From Strix aluco (taxonomy: Eukaryota > Chordata > Aves > Strigiformes > Strigidae): a DNA stretch of 64,000 nt. Positions within the stretch are counted from its first letter, which is position 1, and every line of letters begins with the position of its first letter. Position numbers and translations under genes: made by a program. The notes under the pieces are model-generated. The model did not search any database. It was not told the DNA's origin and was given only the letters and a program-made list of their open reading frames with translations. Where the stretch lies: the NCBI RefSeq assembly GCF_031877795.1, contig NC_133933.1, positions 6,260,632-6,324,631 on the forward strand. The letters run 5' to 3'. Shown in pieces: positions 36,001-48,800 of this stretch.

Positions 36001-39000
36001 AAGTCTTTATAACAGAGGGATGTATAACGATGTAAAGGCTTCTGAGGAGTAAAGTTAGGGAATTCTGAACAGCAGCTGACAAAGGATTTGCCTTTTTTTT
36101 ATAGCAGCAAAGGTGTTTGAAAACATTTGAAAGTTGAAAGCAGCTGTGTGTAGTTTTTGTCTTTGTTTTGCTCTTCTGTGACTAAACCAAAAACCTATGA
36201 TGTTTGCAGGTCTCCTCATATGGACATGACTAGCCATAAGAAGTTAAGTTGGTGTGTGTTTTGGCATGGAGTGTGGTCAATATTTGTGATACCTTTTTTT
36301 TTGGGGGTGGGGGGTAAGTGGCTGCACAGTATGGAATGCAGGGCCTAAGCCTGGTGCCCACTGCTCTGGACTGAGGGAAGCAGGCTGTCGTGGGTACATG
36401 CATTTCCAGAAGGGTGACCTCGTCAATGTCCCTGGGTTTTGGCATACAACTTGTCAGGCTGCACAAGCGCACCTCAGAGATCAAGTATCGTAACGTTGCC
36501 CCTCTTCCTTCCACTGCTGTTACTGACAAGTGGCCCTCTTTAATGTCAGAGGGGATGGTAGGAAGGGAAAATAAGTCTTGAAGTGTATTTGTAAATGGAA
36601 GCTTTCTTTGTTTTAACTGCATTTATTAAGGAAATGAGGAGCTATCCACTTTGGAAATGAAGAATGAACCTGTCATACAGGGCTGGACAGTGCATATATG
36701 CTGTAATCCATCGTTCCTCCCACTTCTCATCCTTCAGATAGACCAAAGGCAGACACATCTCATCTGTTCTGTTACGTGCTGTGAAGTAGAGTTCCTTCCT
36801 GACAACGTGCGAATAATGGACTTGTTTTCTGAAGCTCTGGAATTTGTGTACCTTTATTTCAGTGCTATTTATTATATACCACTTTATGCTAGGCACTCAT
36901 CCTATACAGCAATGGTAACTTATGTTTTGTGATGTTTGGTGGATAGAATGCCACCGTGTAGACAAATAGAGTGTTTTTTGAAGTTGATTCCATACCTTAG
37001 CTTATTCTTGGGTACACAGTTATTCCCAAAGATGTCTTTACTCTTCAGTGGGGAATGTGAGAGATGACTTCAGAAAAGTTTTTCTTGAAGGCTTTTTGAA
37101 AAATTAGGGTCTTGGGAATTCTATTGTCACTGAGTTTTGTGTGTCACTGGTAGAAAAATGTTTTGTTGCATTAATGGGATAATCCAGAAAATGGAGTAAA
37201 TTATATAGTTTAACTCAAGGCAGCTGACAGTCCTGCTGACGCTCGCAGCCTCTGGGATTCTTTGGTATAGCAGCAGTGCCAAGAAAACAGCAAATTCAGG
37301 TGATGGTTTAAAGATCTTTGCTAATAGTAAGAACTACTTTTGATTGGATGAAGTTAAAAAGGAAGGACACAGTTACAGTTGAGTTATTTTATTTTTGTTG
37401 AAGATCAAATGACATGAAAGATCTGCAGTCCTTTTTTTTAAGCAAGTCTTGAAGTATGTTTAGATGTTTTGGCATCCTCTGGATTTTCTTAATCTGCTAT
37501 ATTTTTAGAAAATTATATGGTTCAAACTGTGTTCAAATTAATCTACTTTAACATTGAGGGCTTTATGTATAATAGTAAGGTTTGGATTCAGTAAAAGTGT
37601 CTTTGTACTGTGAATCTCTAGCTTTCTAAATATTCACAGTGAGTTCATACAAGATTATAGAGATGAAGCATCTAGATGAGCCACTCAAAATGCTTCATGC
37701 TGAAAAAAAGACGTGTGGTAACTGAGCTCTGTTGACCAGCATTTCTTGAGATGGTTAACTAACCACAGGTAATACTGAGTTCTTCAGTGCATCCCCACGT
37801 GGCTCTGGTTAATGTGAATATCTGTCCTGCAGGAACCAGGAATCAAGGTGATGACCATCAAACAGCCTTTTGAAAGTAATGCCACTACTAAGCTGCAGTG
37901 AAATTCAGTCAGGTGTCTGCAAGTGAGAGAGAGCATCTCTAACTCACTCGTTATTTTCAGTGAGTTACACAGAAAAAGAAATCATGTTCTACTAGAACAT
38001 TAAGATTGTCAAAAGTTGCCCGGCAATCAACAAGTTCCATCTGTAATAGCTATGTGAAACCAGTGCACTTCAAGACCATCCCCCCACCGAAAAACTAAGT
38101 CCATCAGCTTGCATTATCTTTTTTCTTATAGTGACTTTAACAATTGTCTTTAGAACAGATTTCTAGCTGAGTGACAAGGATGAAAGTAAATTGAGACATC
38201 TTAGCTCAGTGTGGTGCTTGCTATCTGTCAGTGAAAGAAAATGGTGCTTTTTGCTACTGAAACTCTTTGTTTGGTGAAGTTCACACTACAGCAGTTTTTC
38301 TGCCGAGTTCACATAGGAAACTGCAGTAACTTGCATGACACAGTTGGGATCTCTTGCTATTAGCTGTGGCCTTGAATGTGAGTTCAGCTTCACTTAAACT
38401 CGTGCTGTATTGGGTTTTGTCCATCCTTTTCATATATTGGCATGCCGCTCTGTTACTCATGCTAAACATGTTATCCCAAGGTCTCTTGAAGACTAGTGTG
38501 TTTAAGGTTAGAAAGCTGTGTCACTTAGATGCGTGTGGAGATCACAGCTTATTAATTGCTGTGTGTAATAGCTGGGGGAGCTTCACTAAAAGACTAACAT
38601 CTGTGGCTTCTATGAGTTCTGTGGAGATCATGGTAATGAATTATTTGGAATACTTATACATGTGCTTTTTGTGGAAGTGGCTATAAATCTGTTTGTTTGT
38701 TTCTGTTGTCTGTTAATGCTATGCATACATGAAGAAAGCAGCAAAGGAATTGGAGTGGTAACAACAGCAAACCAGGTTTGCACCTTATTAGCTTGTTCTA
38801 AAGGTGACAAGGAGTCTGTGTGCCCATGGCATAATGTGGAGTGACTTTAAGGCTGAGGTGGTTCACGTTTGGCTGCAACAGATACCAAAGGCTGCCAGAG
38901 CGATAGGGAGTAACCGGAGCCCCGTGTGCTCTGCGGCTCCCAGGCTCTTGGCTGCCCTTTCGGGATCTGTCCTGAACAGATGCAAGGCTGCGCAGTGGTA

Positions 39001-42000
39001 CAAATCTGACCATGTGATGTACTGACCCCACACACCTTTCTGTCTTCCTAAACACACGCCTCAGCTATTCTTTTCCAAAGATAGCTTTGCACAGCACAGA
39101 GATGGGGAAAAACTCCTCAGGTGGAAGTTTACTTGAGTGTAAACAGAGAAATGACCTTTGGGGGGTGGGGTGTGGGTCTGTTTTTAGAGGTGAGTGTTCC
39201 TATCTAGTTGGTGATATCCCTGATCTAAGTGGATAAAGCAGTGTGTTTAGTATGGTGGGGGGAAAAAACTACAGTAAACAGAAAGGACCAATATGTATTC
39301 AATTGACCTTGTAATTCCCTGGTGAGCTGCATGAATATAACCTTTATAGGATGGATTAGCTGTCAAAGAAATGACACTTGTGTTGGTTTTTCTTAAACTG
39401 TTTTGGGGAAAAACAAAAAATCTTGCTTTCAGCAAGTGAGATGATTATTAAAAAGCAAAAAATCAGCTCTCTTCATATAGATTAAGAACACATAATCCAG
39501 TGTGGCTAATCCTCTCTCTAAGAAAGTAAATCATTTTTTTGGATGTAATTAAGATGATGACTACTTTTTAAGCTGCTGTTCCGTGATTTTTTTTTTTTAA
39601 AATGTTAACTTGCACACAGCGTTAAGCTTATACAGGTCCTTGATAGAGATAGAGGCCATTTGGTGGCCATTTTGCATGTGGCTGAGAGAACCCTCATAAC
39701 TCCAGTGGCAGCCAGTTCCTTGAGGGGCAAGAGTTAACTGTAGGAAACAATACTGCTCTTAACAACAATTTAGTATCTTTATTGAAGCTCCACAAGCTCT
39801 CAGTGTGTCTTAGAAAGTAGTAGTCGGTGGAGATGCAAAGGGAAGTTAAATATGTCTTTGCCAGAAAGAATATTTCTAATGTTTAAGTGCTGGTTACATG
39901 AGTCTTGATCAGGTTAATAACTCCCAAGCTTCTGTCCCATGCTATGTGAGAAACAATCCGTTTTTTGTAGCTACTGAACATCACTGTGCGCTGAAGTTTT
40001 GTACCGAGGTCCCTAAGGAAGTACTAACCAGAGTTAGAAAGTCCAGATGCTGCAGTGTGCTGTCAGCTGGTAGGCTCGTTCAGATTGTGAGGAAGGATGG
40101 CTTTAGCAGCAGCGATGTGTAAGTTGGTATGTGCTGTTCCTCAGAAACTGCTGACAAAGTGTAGCGTTTCTCAGGTTCCAGCCTGGAGCTTTTCAGTGGC
40201 TGACTTGTCTCATATTCAAAGCTACTAAGGGAAAGAAGAATAATAGTAACTTTTTTAGTGAGATAGCTTAATACATTGCAGGGGAGAAGTAATAGGTTAT
40301 ACATATTGGTTTCCAGTAATGTGTATCTATGTATATGTCTGTCTTTTTTCTTTCTATTTTTTTTCCCTCCACATTTTTTGTGTTTAAAAGATGCGGCCCT
40401 CTTGAGCATGGGGAATTGCAAGATCAAATCCCCAAATTTAATTTCTTGCTCTACAAAGACATTTGCAGTAAGTCATCTAGATTTGCTCAGTATGGTAGCT
40501 TGGCTAAAGCCCTAATCTATAATTTATGATGGATTGTGGCATATGTCCTCACAGTCTTTTGCAGATAGATGTGAGCCAGTGTGACAGCCTGACTAGAAGC
40601 CACGTGTCTTCAATTAGGTTGAGGCCAAGATGAAGCTGTTAAATTGCACCCTTGTCGTGGCTTCCCAGTGTAGACCTGTTGCCCTGTCGACTGGCAACAT
40701 GACTTTTGGATATCTTCAGGTGTAGGTGGAAAAAGCTGACGTCCTCCTGCAGAAGATTGGGAGCCTCTTTTGATAAGACAGTAAGAGACTGGTATGGCTT
40801 GTCTTACTGCACTGTAGCTTATATGTGACAGACATTTATGACGGTGCTGAACTATTGCTTCAACTAGGATTTGCTGCCTGGGGCTAATAATTAGTGATCA
40901 CACAGGGTAGGCCTGTCAACTGCTGCTCTCTGGATGTGGGAGGCTTGCATCAAGTCTGAAAGTTCACCACCATGTAAGGATACTGGCTTAACTCCCTTGA
41001 TAAGGTATGGGGATCACTGATGCAGATAAAGCTCATTGAGCTCCCTGTTTGGATCATATTAACCAACTTTCATGCACAGCTGCATTTGCTTCATGCACAA
41101 TTAAACACTTGATTATACATGTGTTAAAAACCCCATCATTGGAAACCAGATAAGCTTGGTTTCCCTTCTTTGGCTCATTAGAGCTGAACTGCTCACCATG
41201 TGGAAATGTCTCCAACAACTTCTTCAGACATTAGTTGGTTTGTTATAGTATTTCCTATGTGAAGGGATATGTGGCTTTCCCTGTGAGAGGCCATCTAGCT
41301 GATGTGCCACTGGAAAATCCAGTTGACACGGAATTCCTCAGCCCTGTAGGAAGTGCTGCACACAGATGTGTGTGTTACCATGCACAGAAAATGCTCTTCT
41401 GTGCTGGAGAGAAGGCTTAACAATCCGCTTTATACTTAAACTTCTATTTTGTACGGCTTTAAAAACCACTGAAATTACAATTTTATGTGTGGCTCCATTT
41501 CACTAAGAAATATTTTGTCTTTGAACAGGGTGGAGGGAGGGATAAACATAATGTTTGTGCACAGAAAAGGTACAGAGACTTGCAGGTGTCGGGTTGTTGG
41601 CTTGGCATGTTTGCAGAAGTGTGTGTCACAAGCACTTTTACCAAAATTTCCAAATGACTTTTTTGTGGACAGGATGCTATAGAATTGCAGAATTAAACCT
41701 CTTAGCCTTGTGCTGGTATAGCCAATACATTTATTTTTGAAAGTGGAAGTAGTTTTCTACATGCACCTTTGTGCTAGCAGCATCTCTAGGCGTTCATGAT
41801 CAAACACTGAGTTAGAAAAGACTGCTCAGTAGTTTATAAGAGGATCCTGGCCAGAAGACTTGGTCCATCTGTAATGCAGATATGAAAAAAGTGCAGAACT
41901 GGTTGCACATATGTCTTTCTTTGAAATATTTACCTGCGTTGTCCTGCCCTTTGCTTTTTCAGAGGCTTGTTTGTACAAATGTGGGCCCTTTTGATGGTCT

Positions 42001-45000
42001 CTTTGGTACCGATGGTTAGTCTGCAAAGGTGTTGTAAGGTACTCTTCATTTGCTCCACAAATACGACTTGTAGTTGAAGTTCAGCCTGTGTTGAATCTAT
42101 TCCTGTATGCTTAATGTCATATTTTCTGTATGGATAAGGTACACTTGAAAAAAAGACACTGCTCTCATACAAACATACTGTGTATTGCAGTGCTGTCCTT
42201 TTGTGGGAATACTTAATGAATCTGCATCAACTGAAAGTAAACCCCAGACTTTATGTAACTTTCACTGAGGGTATGGATCAGTTATATTTTTAGAAAAAGC
42301 AGAGTTCCATTTTTTTTTTTCCCTTTCTGCATTGTTCTTACAGAGAAGGTTTGTAAGTGTATCACAAATAACTAAATCCAGACAGAATAGGCGATGTACA
42401 CCAACATATGCCTCTGTCGATTTAAGGGCTTTGAGGTTTGGTGTGTGTTTTTTCCAGGTAGACGTGCAGACGAAGATGGAGCTAAATCTTTCTCTGAACT
42501 GCTAGTGAGTTTGTAACTGCTTGTGAGTTTGCATTACTTTATATTTTTCAAGTCCTTAAAGTAAGCAAGTATGACTTGCAATACTAATGGGTCTTGGTAG
42601 AGTCTTCTTCAAATATTGAAGATTTTCTTCTGTATCTTGCTGTTTGGATTGAAACCCTACTGTTTTGTAGGGTAGCAAATTACATGTGGTATCTCGGAGT
42701 AGGGGAGGGGAAATGCTGCAAGGTAAGCACTGCCCAAGCTTAACGTCTTCATGGGGAAAAGGTTAACTTTTGTACTTGCATAAAAACTTACCTATCTGTC
42801 CTCTGGTACTAGAAAACTAAAGTTCCTGCTCCCATCTGATAAGCAGTTGTCCCTGTAACTCATGCAGAGAGGCTCTTGAATGGCAATGCCATGAAATATT
42901 TGCTGACAGTTTTGCAGAAGTTTCGTAGTTTGCTGGTAGTGATTTCTTATCGCCAAGCTCCATAGTAAGTCCTACAAAAGGCTGTAATGCTCAACTAGAG
43001 AAGCTGTTGCTTAGCAATGGTGTAGGGAATTAAAAAAAGAAGAGAATGTAAAAATGGTCTGACTGCTTAGTAAGCTAATGAATGAAAGCTAATGAATTCA
43101 TGGTTTCCCACTATAAACTTACTTTAAATCTGCTTGATGCTGTATGTGCTGTTCACACCTGTCAAAAATGCGTTTTCACTTCTTGGTAAATAAAATAGAT
43201 GCTGCTGAAGACCGAGCACCTGGTTGCTCATCAAAAGGCATTTTTTTTCCAGACAGTTTCTAAAGCTGAGTGAAGGAATACTGTGCTGCTGGTGGTGTAA
43301 GTTTTGGATGAAGGCTCCTACTTATCCCAGGAGGTACTGGATTGACTTGAGCACAGCAGGAATAGTTGTATGAATGCTGTGATATTACCAAGACACAACT
43401 CTTGCAGTGAAGGTGATCTGCTTTGTCTTTGAAGGAATCTGGCAAAGTAGCATCACCTGTAGTCTTCTAGCTTTATAAAAAAGTATCCACATATTTCTGT
43501 GAACAGTGGTCTAAAGGAGTGTAGTATGTTTTTTCTCTCAATTTCTGAACTTCCATTGTTAATGACAAGCTTTCTGTAGTAAAGGGAGGTTATAAAGTAG
43601 GAATTGAGTTGGAGATGATGCAGTCTAGTTCTTGCCTCCACGTGACCTTTGTTGACCATTTAACGTACTTCAGTACAACTCTCACTGCCGTTCTGGAAGA
43701 AGGATCTGTGTATGAAAATTCTTGGTATCATATTGAGGTACTGATGATCAGGCTTGGGCAAGAGCTTACTAAATATGCTATCCAGTGGCATTTTTATTCC
43801 AGTAGATTGTCGAAGTCTTGAATCCCTCTGAAGGCTCACATTAAAAATCCAGCCAACAAGGCAGTGATTGAATGGGTTTCTTTAAATACAGAAAACACAT
43901 CTCTTGGGTCACAGCTAAAGCAGCAGCCATTCCTGTGGACCCTAAATCACGAAATCTCAAGCCAGCAGAAGCAAGCATAGCAACCATAGCAGCTGGATGC
44001 TGACTCTTCAAGTAAACACACAAATACCCTGGGGCCTCAGCCTACTTATGTCGTGTCTTTGCTGTCGCTGTGCATGCCATTGAAGTGAGAAGACTTTGAT
44101 TTATGAATTGACAATTGCGTGTCCCTGCAGACCAGGTTGCATCACAAATAAGAATTGAGAATGTATTCCTTTCCTTGTTCTCCTTGTTTGTTATTACTGC
44201 TTTCTTAAACTTTGGTCTTCAGTACTCTTGCATTCCATACCAAGTTTTCCTTTATTTTACAGAAACTTCAGAAAAAGGGCAAGCTTCTCCATTCTCTCTC
44301 CTTCCTCTGCTCCCAGACTCAAAAGGGGTTTGTGTCTCAGTTCTGTTTTTGGGGGACATACACAGCAGTGGGGGATAGACTGAGAAAAAGGTTGGAACAT
44401 AACACTGTAAGGACTATGCAAGACCTTTGTAACACAAGGATAACTGTATTTTGCATGAGTGTTGTGTGGGTTGTTAGGACTGACTGGCTAGTTTTTTAAC
44501 AATTCTCATGATGTGACGCTCTTCCTCTCTTTAATGTGCAACATAGTACTCAACCGCTCCAATTCAATCATACAGCTGCAAAGTAGAGGCTCATCCCTGT
44601 TGGTGGGCTGCTGATAGCTCTGTTGTCACTGGCATTGTGAATAAACCTCTTAACACCAGTGTAGCATTAAGAAGCAGGCACTTATTGATCTGGCACTGGC
44701 TGCATGGGGGATCATGCCTCCTAACATGCACACGCTAAAACAAAAGTTCTTCCTTTATATACCTTAAAGACATGAATATTCATATGTTTTCCAAGTAGTC
44801 TCCGCCTTTCCACCTATCTACTACCTTTACATAATGCTGATGTTGAAAAACTACACTATGCATGTGGGGGGGTCTTGGGTGGTGGTTGTTGGTTGTTTGG
44901 GGAGTTAGCCCCCTGTTCCTTTTTCCCTTTTATGGTCATGAGTCTTTTGAGGACAATTTATTCTCCTTGGATGTTTCCCAACTTTGTTGTCCAGCCAAGC

Positions 45001-45339
45001 TGTTCTTTCTTACCAGCCTTGTTTGAGCAATTCTGCCAGGATTTATCTATTCTCAAGGTTAGGATATCTTCTCTGTGCACTTTAATCACTCATTGGCCTT
45101 GTTAAATACGAAGTTGAACATTGTTTGGTAAAAGAATTTCTAAACACTATCACTACATTTAACTTGGACCGAGTGAGTTAGTTCTGGGCTTTTTGCAGTA
45201 GTTCTGGAGTGCTGTGTTGTAGCACTGTTGAACTCCATTTCAGTGTGGTTCATGGGAGGTAGGCTCCTCGGTTAACCCGTGGATATCAAGTGATGCTCAT
45301 GTTCTCAGATAGGGGTATTTCATACCTCCTGAAAAACCT
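33099..45339 (+). other. MACROD2: MACROD2 intron 2, first part
   Basis: Intron 2 spans 33099-52969 (about 19.9 kb). In this first part I see no further MACROD2 exon, no RNA gene and no well preserved repeat until the possible LTR fragment near 44.6 kb. Open frames up to 130 codons (for example 36230-36622 on the minus strand) match no family I know and are treated as chance. The GC content is moderate, somewhat above the upstream intergenic DNA. Confidence 0.75.
44590..44860 (-). mobile_element. Possible solo LTR fragment
   Basis: Read on the minus strand, this segment has a strong TATA motif, ggtatataaagg (plus positions 44752-44763). Upstream of it lie gaatattcatgt and a ggaaaggcggag block, and a caataag-type signal lies about 70-90 bp downstream. 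This order resembles an avian endogenous retroviral LTR (U3-TATA-R). I could not define terminal TG/CA ends or target-site duplications, so the boundaries are estimates and the call is tentative. No internal retroviral coding sequence is seen. Confidence 0.33.
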
Positions 45340-45865
45340 TGAATGGGAGATACCATGACCTCCTGATCTGGAAGATGGGTCAGAGGGCAACCTCAGCAAA
45401 TTTGTCGATATTGCAAAAGTGGGAAGTGTCATTAATGCACAACATGAGCCACAAAGATGATTAAGGGACTGGAGCATTTCTTCTGCAAGGAGAGGCTGAG
45501 AGATCTGGGTTTAACCTGAAGAAAAGATGCCCCAGATGGGATCTGGTGAGTGTTTACAAACATATGATGGGAGGGTGTAAAGAAGATGGCTCCAGAGTCT
45601 TCTCAGTGGTGCGCAGTGACAGGACAAGAGGTGATGGGCACAAGCTGAAAGAGGAAATACTTTCTGAGCATAAGAAAACAAAACCTACACGCTTACTGTG
45701 AGGGTGGCTGAACGCTGGAACAGATTGCCCAGAGAGGTTGTGGAGTCTCTGTCTTTGGAAATACTCAAAATCCAGCTGGGACAGGGTGACCCCGCTTTGA
45801 GTGGGACGATTGGACTTAAATCTCTAGAGGCCCCACCCAACCTCATCTGTTCTGTGATTCGTGGT
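45340..45865 (+). mobile_element. CR1 LINE 3' fragment in intron 2
   Basis: Plus-strand CR1 blocks occur in order: agggcaacctcagcaaattt, gcaaggagaggctgagagat, tgacaggacaagaggtgatg, gctggaacagattgcccaga, gaggttgtggagtctctgtc and the closing tctgttctgtgattcgtgg. Part of the inner region appears deleted. The open frame at 45698-45901 includes RVAERWNRLPREVVESLSLE, which is CR1-derived, so it is not a host gene. The copy is 5'-truncated, diverged and in the same direction as MACROD2. Confidence 0.9.
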
Positions 45866-48800
45866 GTCTGTATGCCTCGTAAACTTCGTGCTTGGCTATA
45901 GTCCTCAGCTAATCCAATTATGCCACTTTGTAATTAGCTGAAACAGAGCTTACTGGCAGAGCATGCAGCCAGGGAGAAGGTGTTGGTGTTCATTATCGAG
46001 TGCCTTTGACTTGCATGTTGTGCTGCTTTTGGCGAGGTAGAAAGTGATTTGTCTGCAGCAGATGTTTCTTCCTTGTGCTCAGGTTCTGATCTCGTTTAAG
46101 TCCAAGAAGTGATAGAGCAAATCTGTACTACAAATCTGAAGTACTAGAGTGCATCTGTGAATGCTTTCCCCCTGGTGATGGAACATATGGAAATAATGCT
46201 TATCTTGATTTAGATAAGCAATTGCCTTTCCTGTACAATCATCCACGGTTAGTAGGAGTGGAAGCAGGCACGTAATGTAACAGATCTTACAATCTGTCTC
46301 TTTCTAACACGCTCCGTAAGCCTGTGCAGAAACAAATGGAATGGAAAGCTGTGTTATATGTGAGCTTAGTAATTGCTAATAGTTTGTAATTTTTTTAATC
46401 TGTACAAGACACATGTAAAAACAAAGCGTTAAGAAAAAAACACTGAAGGGAAGAACGTGCAACATATGTAGTGGAGTAGTTGCTGCACATTTCCCTCTAG
46501 TCAGATGCACTCTTAAAGCTTGCTCAACTCCTTTGTTTTTTCAGCAGCCCAAGAAAAGTGGAGCTGTGTCGCAGTCCAGCCTTTGAGGATTCTTTTAGGA
46601 GTGGAAGAGCTGGTGCCTGTCTGGGGACGATGTTGGGGCTCTTGTCCCTCGCTCAGGTTCTTTTCCCAGCGCTGTTTCCAGATCATGTTATCGACTGTTG
46701 TTGGAGAAACATTCCTTGTGGGGATAGATAGATATTTCTACTCGTAGCTGTTGTAGCAGGGATGAGATAGCAGGCAGACTTATTATTTATTTTTAACTTG
46801 GAATTAATTTGCTTCCTTCATCATTTATAGTCAGCTTTAGAATTCACAGCTGAAACAGTCCCATTTTCAGCTTTGTTTCTTGAAATTCAGTCTGTTACTC
46901 TTGTTTTTATGAACTGGAGGGGAAAAAAACATTGTTGTCTGACTTGTTTAACAAAATTCCATTTTAATAGTACAAGCCTGTGAGTCTAGCTGCTGTAAAT
47001 CCTTTTCACTTGTCCTTTCTTCGATTTCTTCTCTTAACTGGTTTTGCTTATGGAGTGCCCAGAGCCTTTTTCTTTGCCATACATATTGCTTTACACTATG
47101 GGGCTTTAATAACTATTTTTACTCCTTTGTGCTTTACTGCTTCATTATCAAATAGTTTTAAAATGAAGATGGGTTTTTTAACAGAAGCTCTTCCAGCTGT
47201 AGGTTGTTCTCCTCCCATTGGTTGCAAGCTCTTCAGTATTACTGTAGGGATTTCTGTATCTGGATTCTGAGACCTATTTCAAAAATTACGATACTTTAAA
47301 GTGTACTAGACTTTAAAATCCTGGATATTTTAGCAGTGACTGAGTTTGAGTTGATTTTACAATGATGTTAGGTTTGTGCCATCTTTTTCCATCGCACTAG
47401 CTGAGCATATTCATGCCCTTTATGGGGGCTCCCTCTAGTGAGCTGTTCTGAAAGTCCTTTTTCCTTTTAGTTCTGAAGAACTTCATGCGCTTTCTTTCCA
47501 ATTGCAGTTTTTGTTCACTATATCTAATGTGTTTTTACTCACATGTGTAAGCTACAAAGGTCCTTTTCCTCTGGTGCGAGCTGGAAGGAGCTGGAAGTAA
47601 AGCTGAGGGATAGGACTGCCTATTTGGTGTTAAGACTGACCAACCTCATACTTTAAGATGTGGCTCTGTGGACTCAGAGATGTTAGGAGCATGATTAAAG
47701 GCCCAGAGGGTTGTGACCTAGGAGGAAAAGCTAAAGACAGTTGGGTTGTATGGACAGAGGGATGGAAGATGATGGGGTGGATGTGGAAGGAAAAAATGGT
47801 GGTGGGGCATAAATTTTCAACTGTTTATGGTAAATATTTTCAACTAATATATGCCTTAAATAAATAAAAGCTGTCTTTTTTGCTTTATTTGTGTTTTAGC
47901 TATTTTTCAGTATATTGCTACATTTTCCTCTCAGGTGTTTGTTTTGTTTTTTGGTGTGGTTTTTGATGTGGCTTTATTTTTTATTTTCCCTATCAAAATT
48001 GCCCCGGAGAAAGTGTGGATAAGATGTGGATTAAGGCTAGGTAAGCAGAGGGGAAAAGTTTGGGAATTATTTAGGTCAGAAAAGTGGCAGAGGGGCTGAG
48101 TAGGCACTTGGGGAAAAAGTTCAAAACTTAAGTCTTATGAATTGCTTTCATGTTGGGTGTTTCCTTAGGGTTCTGTTAGGTCCTCACCTGCTTGTGAATA
48201 TGCAGATTTGACATGTGTGTGGGGTTGCTTTACACCTCAGCGTCTTGCTTTACAACTTTAATTTCATTTCTTTTGAGTGAACAGACTTGAACTGACTGTA
48301 GTTATGCCTACAGCCATTTTATGATAGAGTTTGTGTTGTGCTGTGAGTGGAATTTAGAAAGGCATTTCAAAAATTTGAATGTTCCATTTACCCTCCTCCT
48401 TAATAGTTTCCTTTGTATGCTAATTAATTCTTTGAATTCATCTGAACCTGAAAGCTGTAAATGGTTCTGAAATCTACCTGTATTGGGAGATCGTGGCTTT
48501 GCTGATGCTTTTAGCCCAAGGTCTTGAATTAATTAGGGCCCTTCATTCCAGAGGCAGGGCTGGCTTAACTGGTCCTGGGAAGTCATCAGGGATGAAGACT
48601 CTGGAATTGCATTGTCTCAGAACTCAGATAGCCAGACTTTACATGAGTGTACCTTGTAAAATTCAGACGAAACAAAGGAAAACCAGGGTTTATTTGGTTT
48701 TGACACACACATAATTGTAAAGAATTATATGAATTGTTAATGTGCTTAAACTGCAGTTTGAGTCCATAATCCTCGTGACGAAATGTACGTAACTGTTTGC

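Noticed and set aside
45698..45901. 67-codon plus-strand open frame
   Set aside because: It is CR1-derived (ERWNRLPREVVESLSLE) and lies inside the intron 2 CR1 copy.
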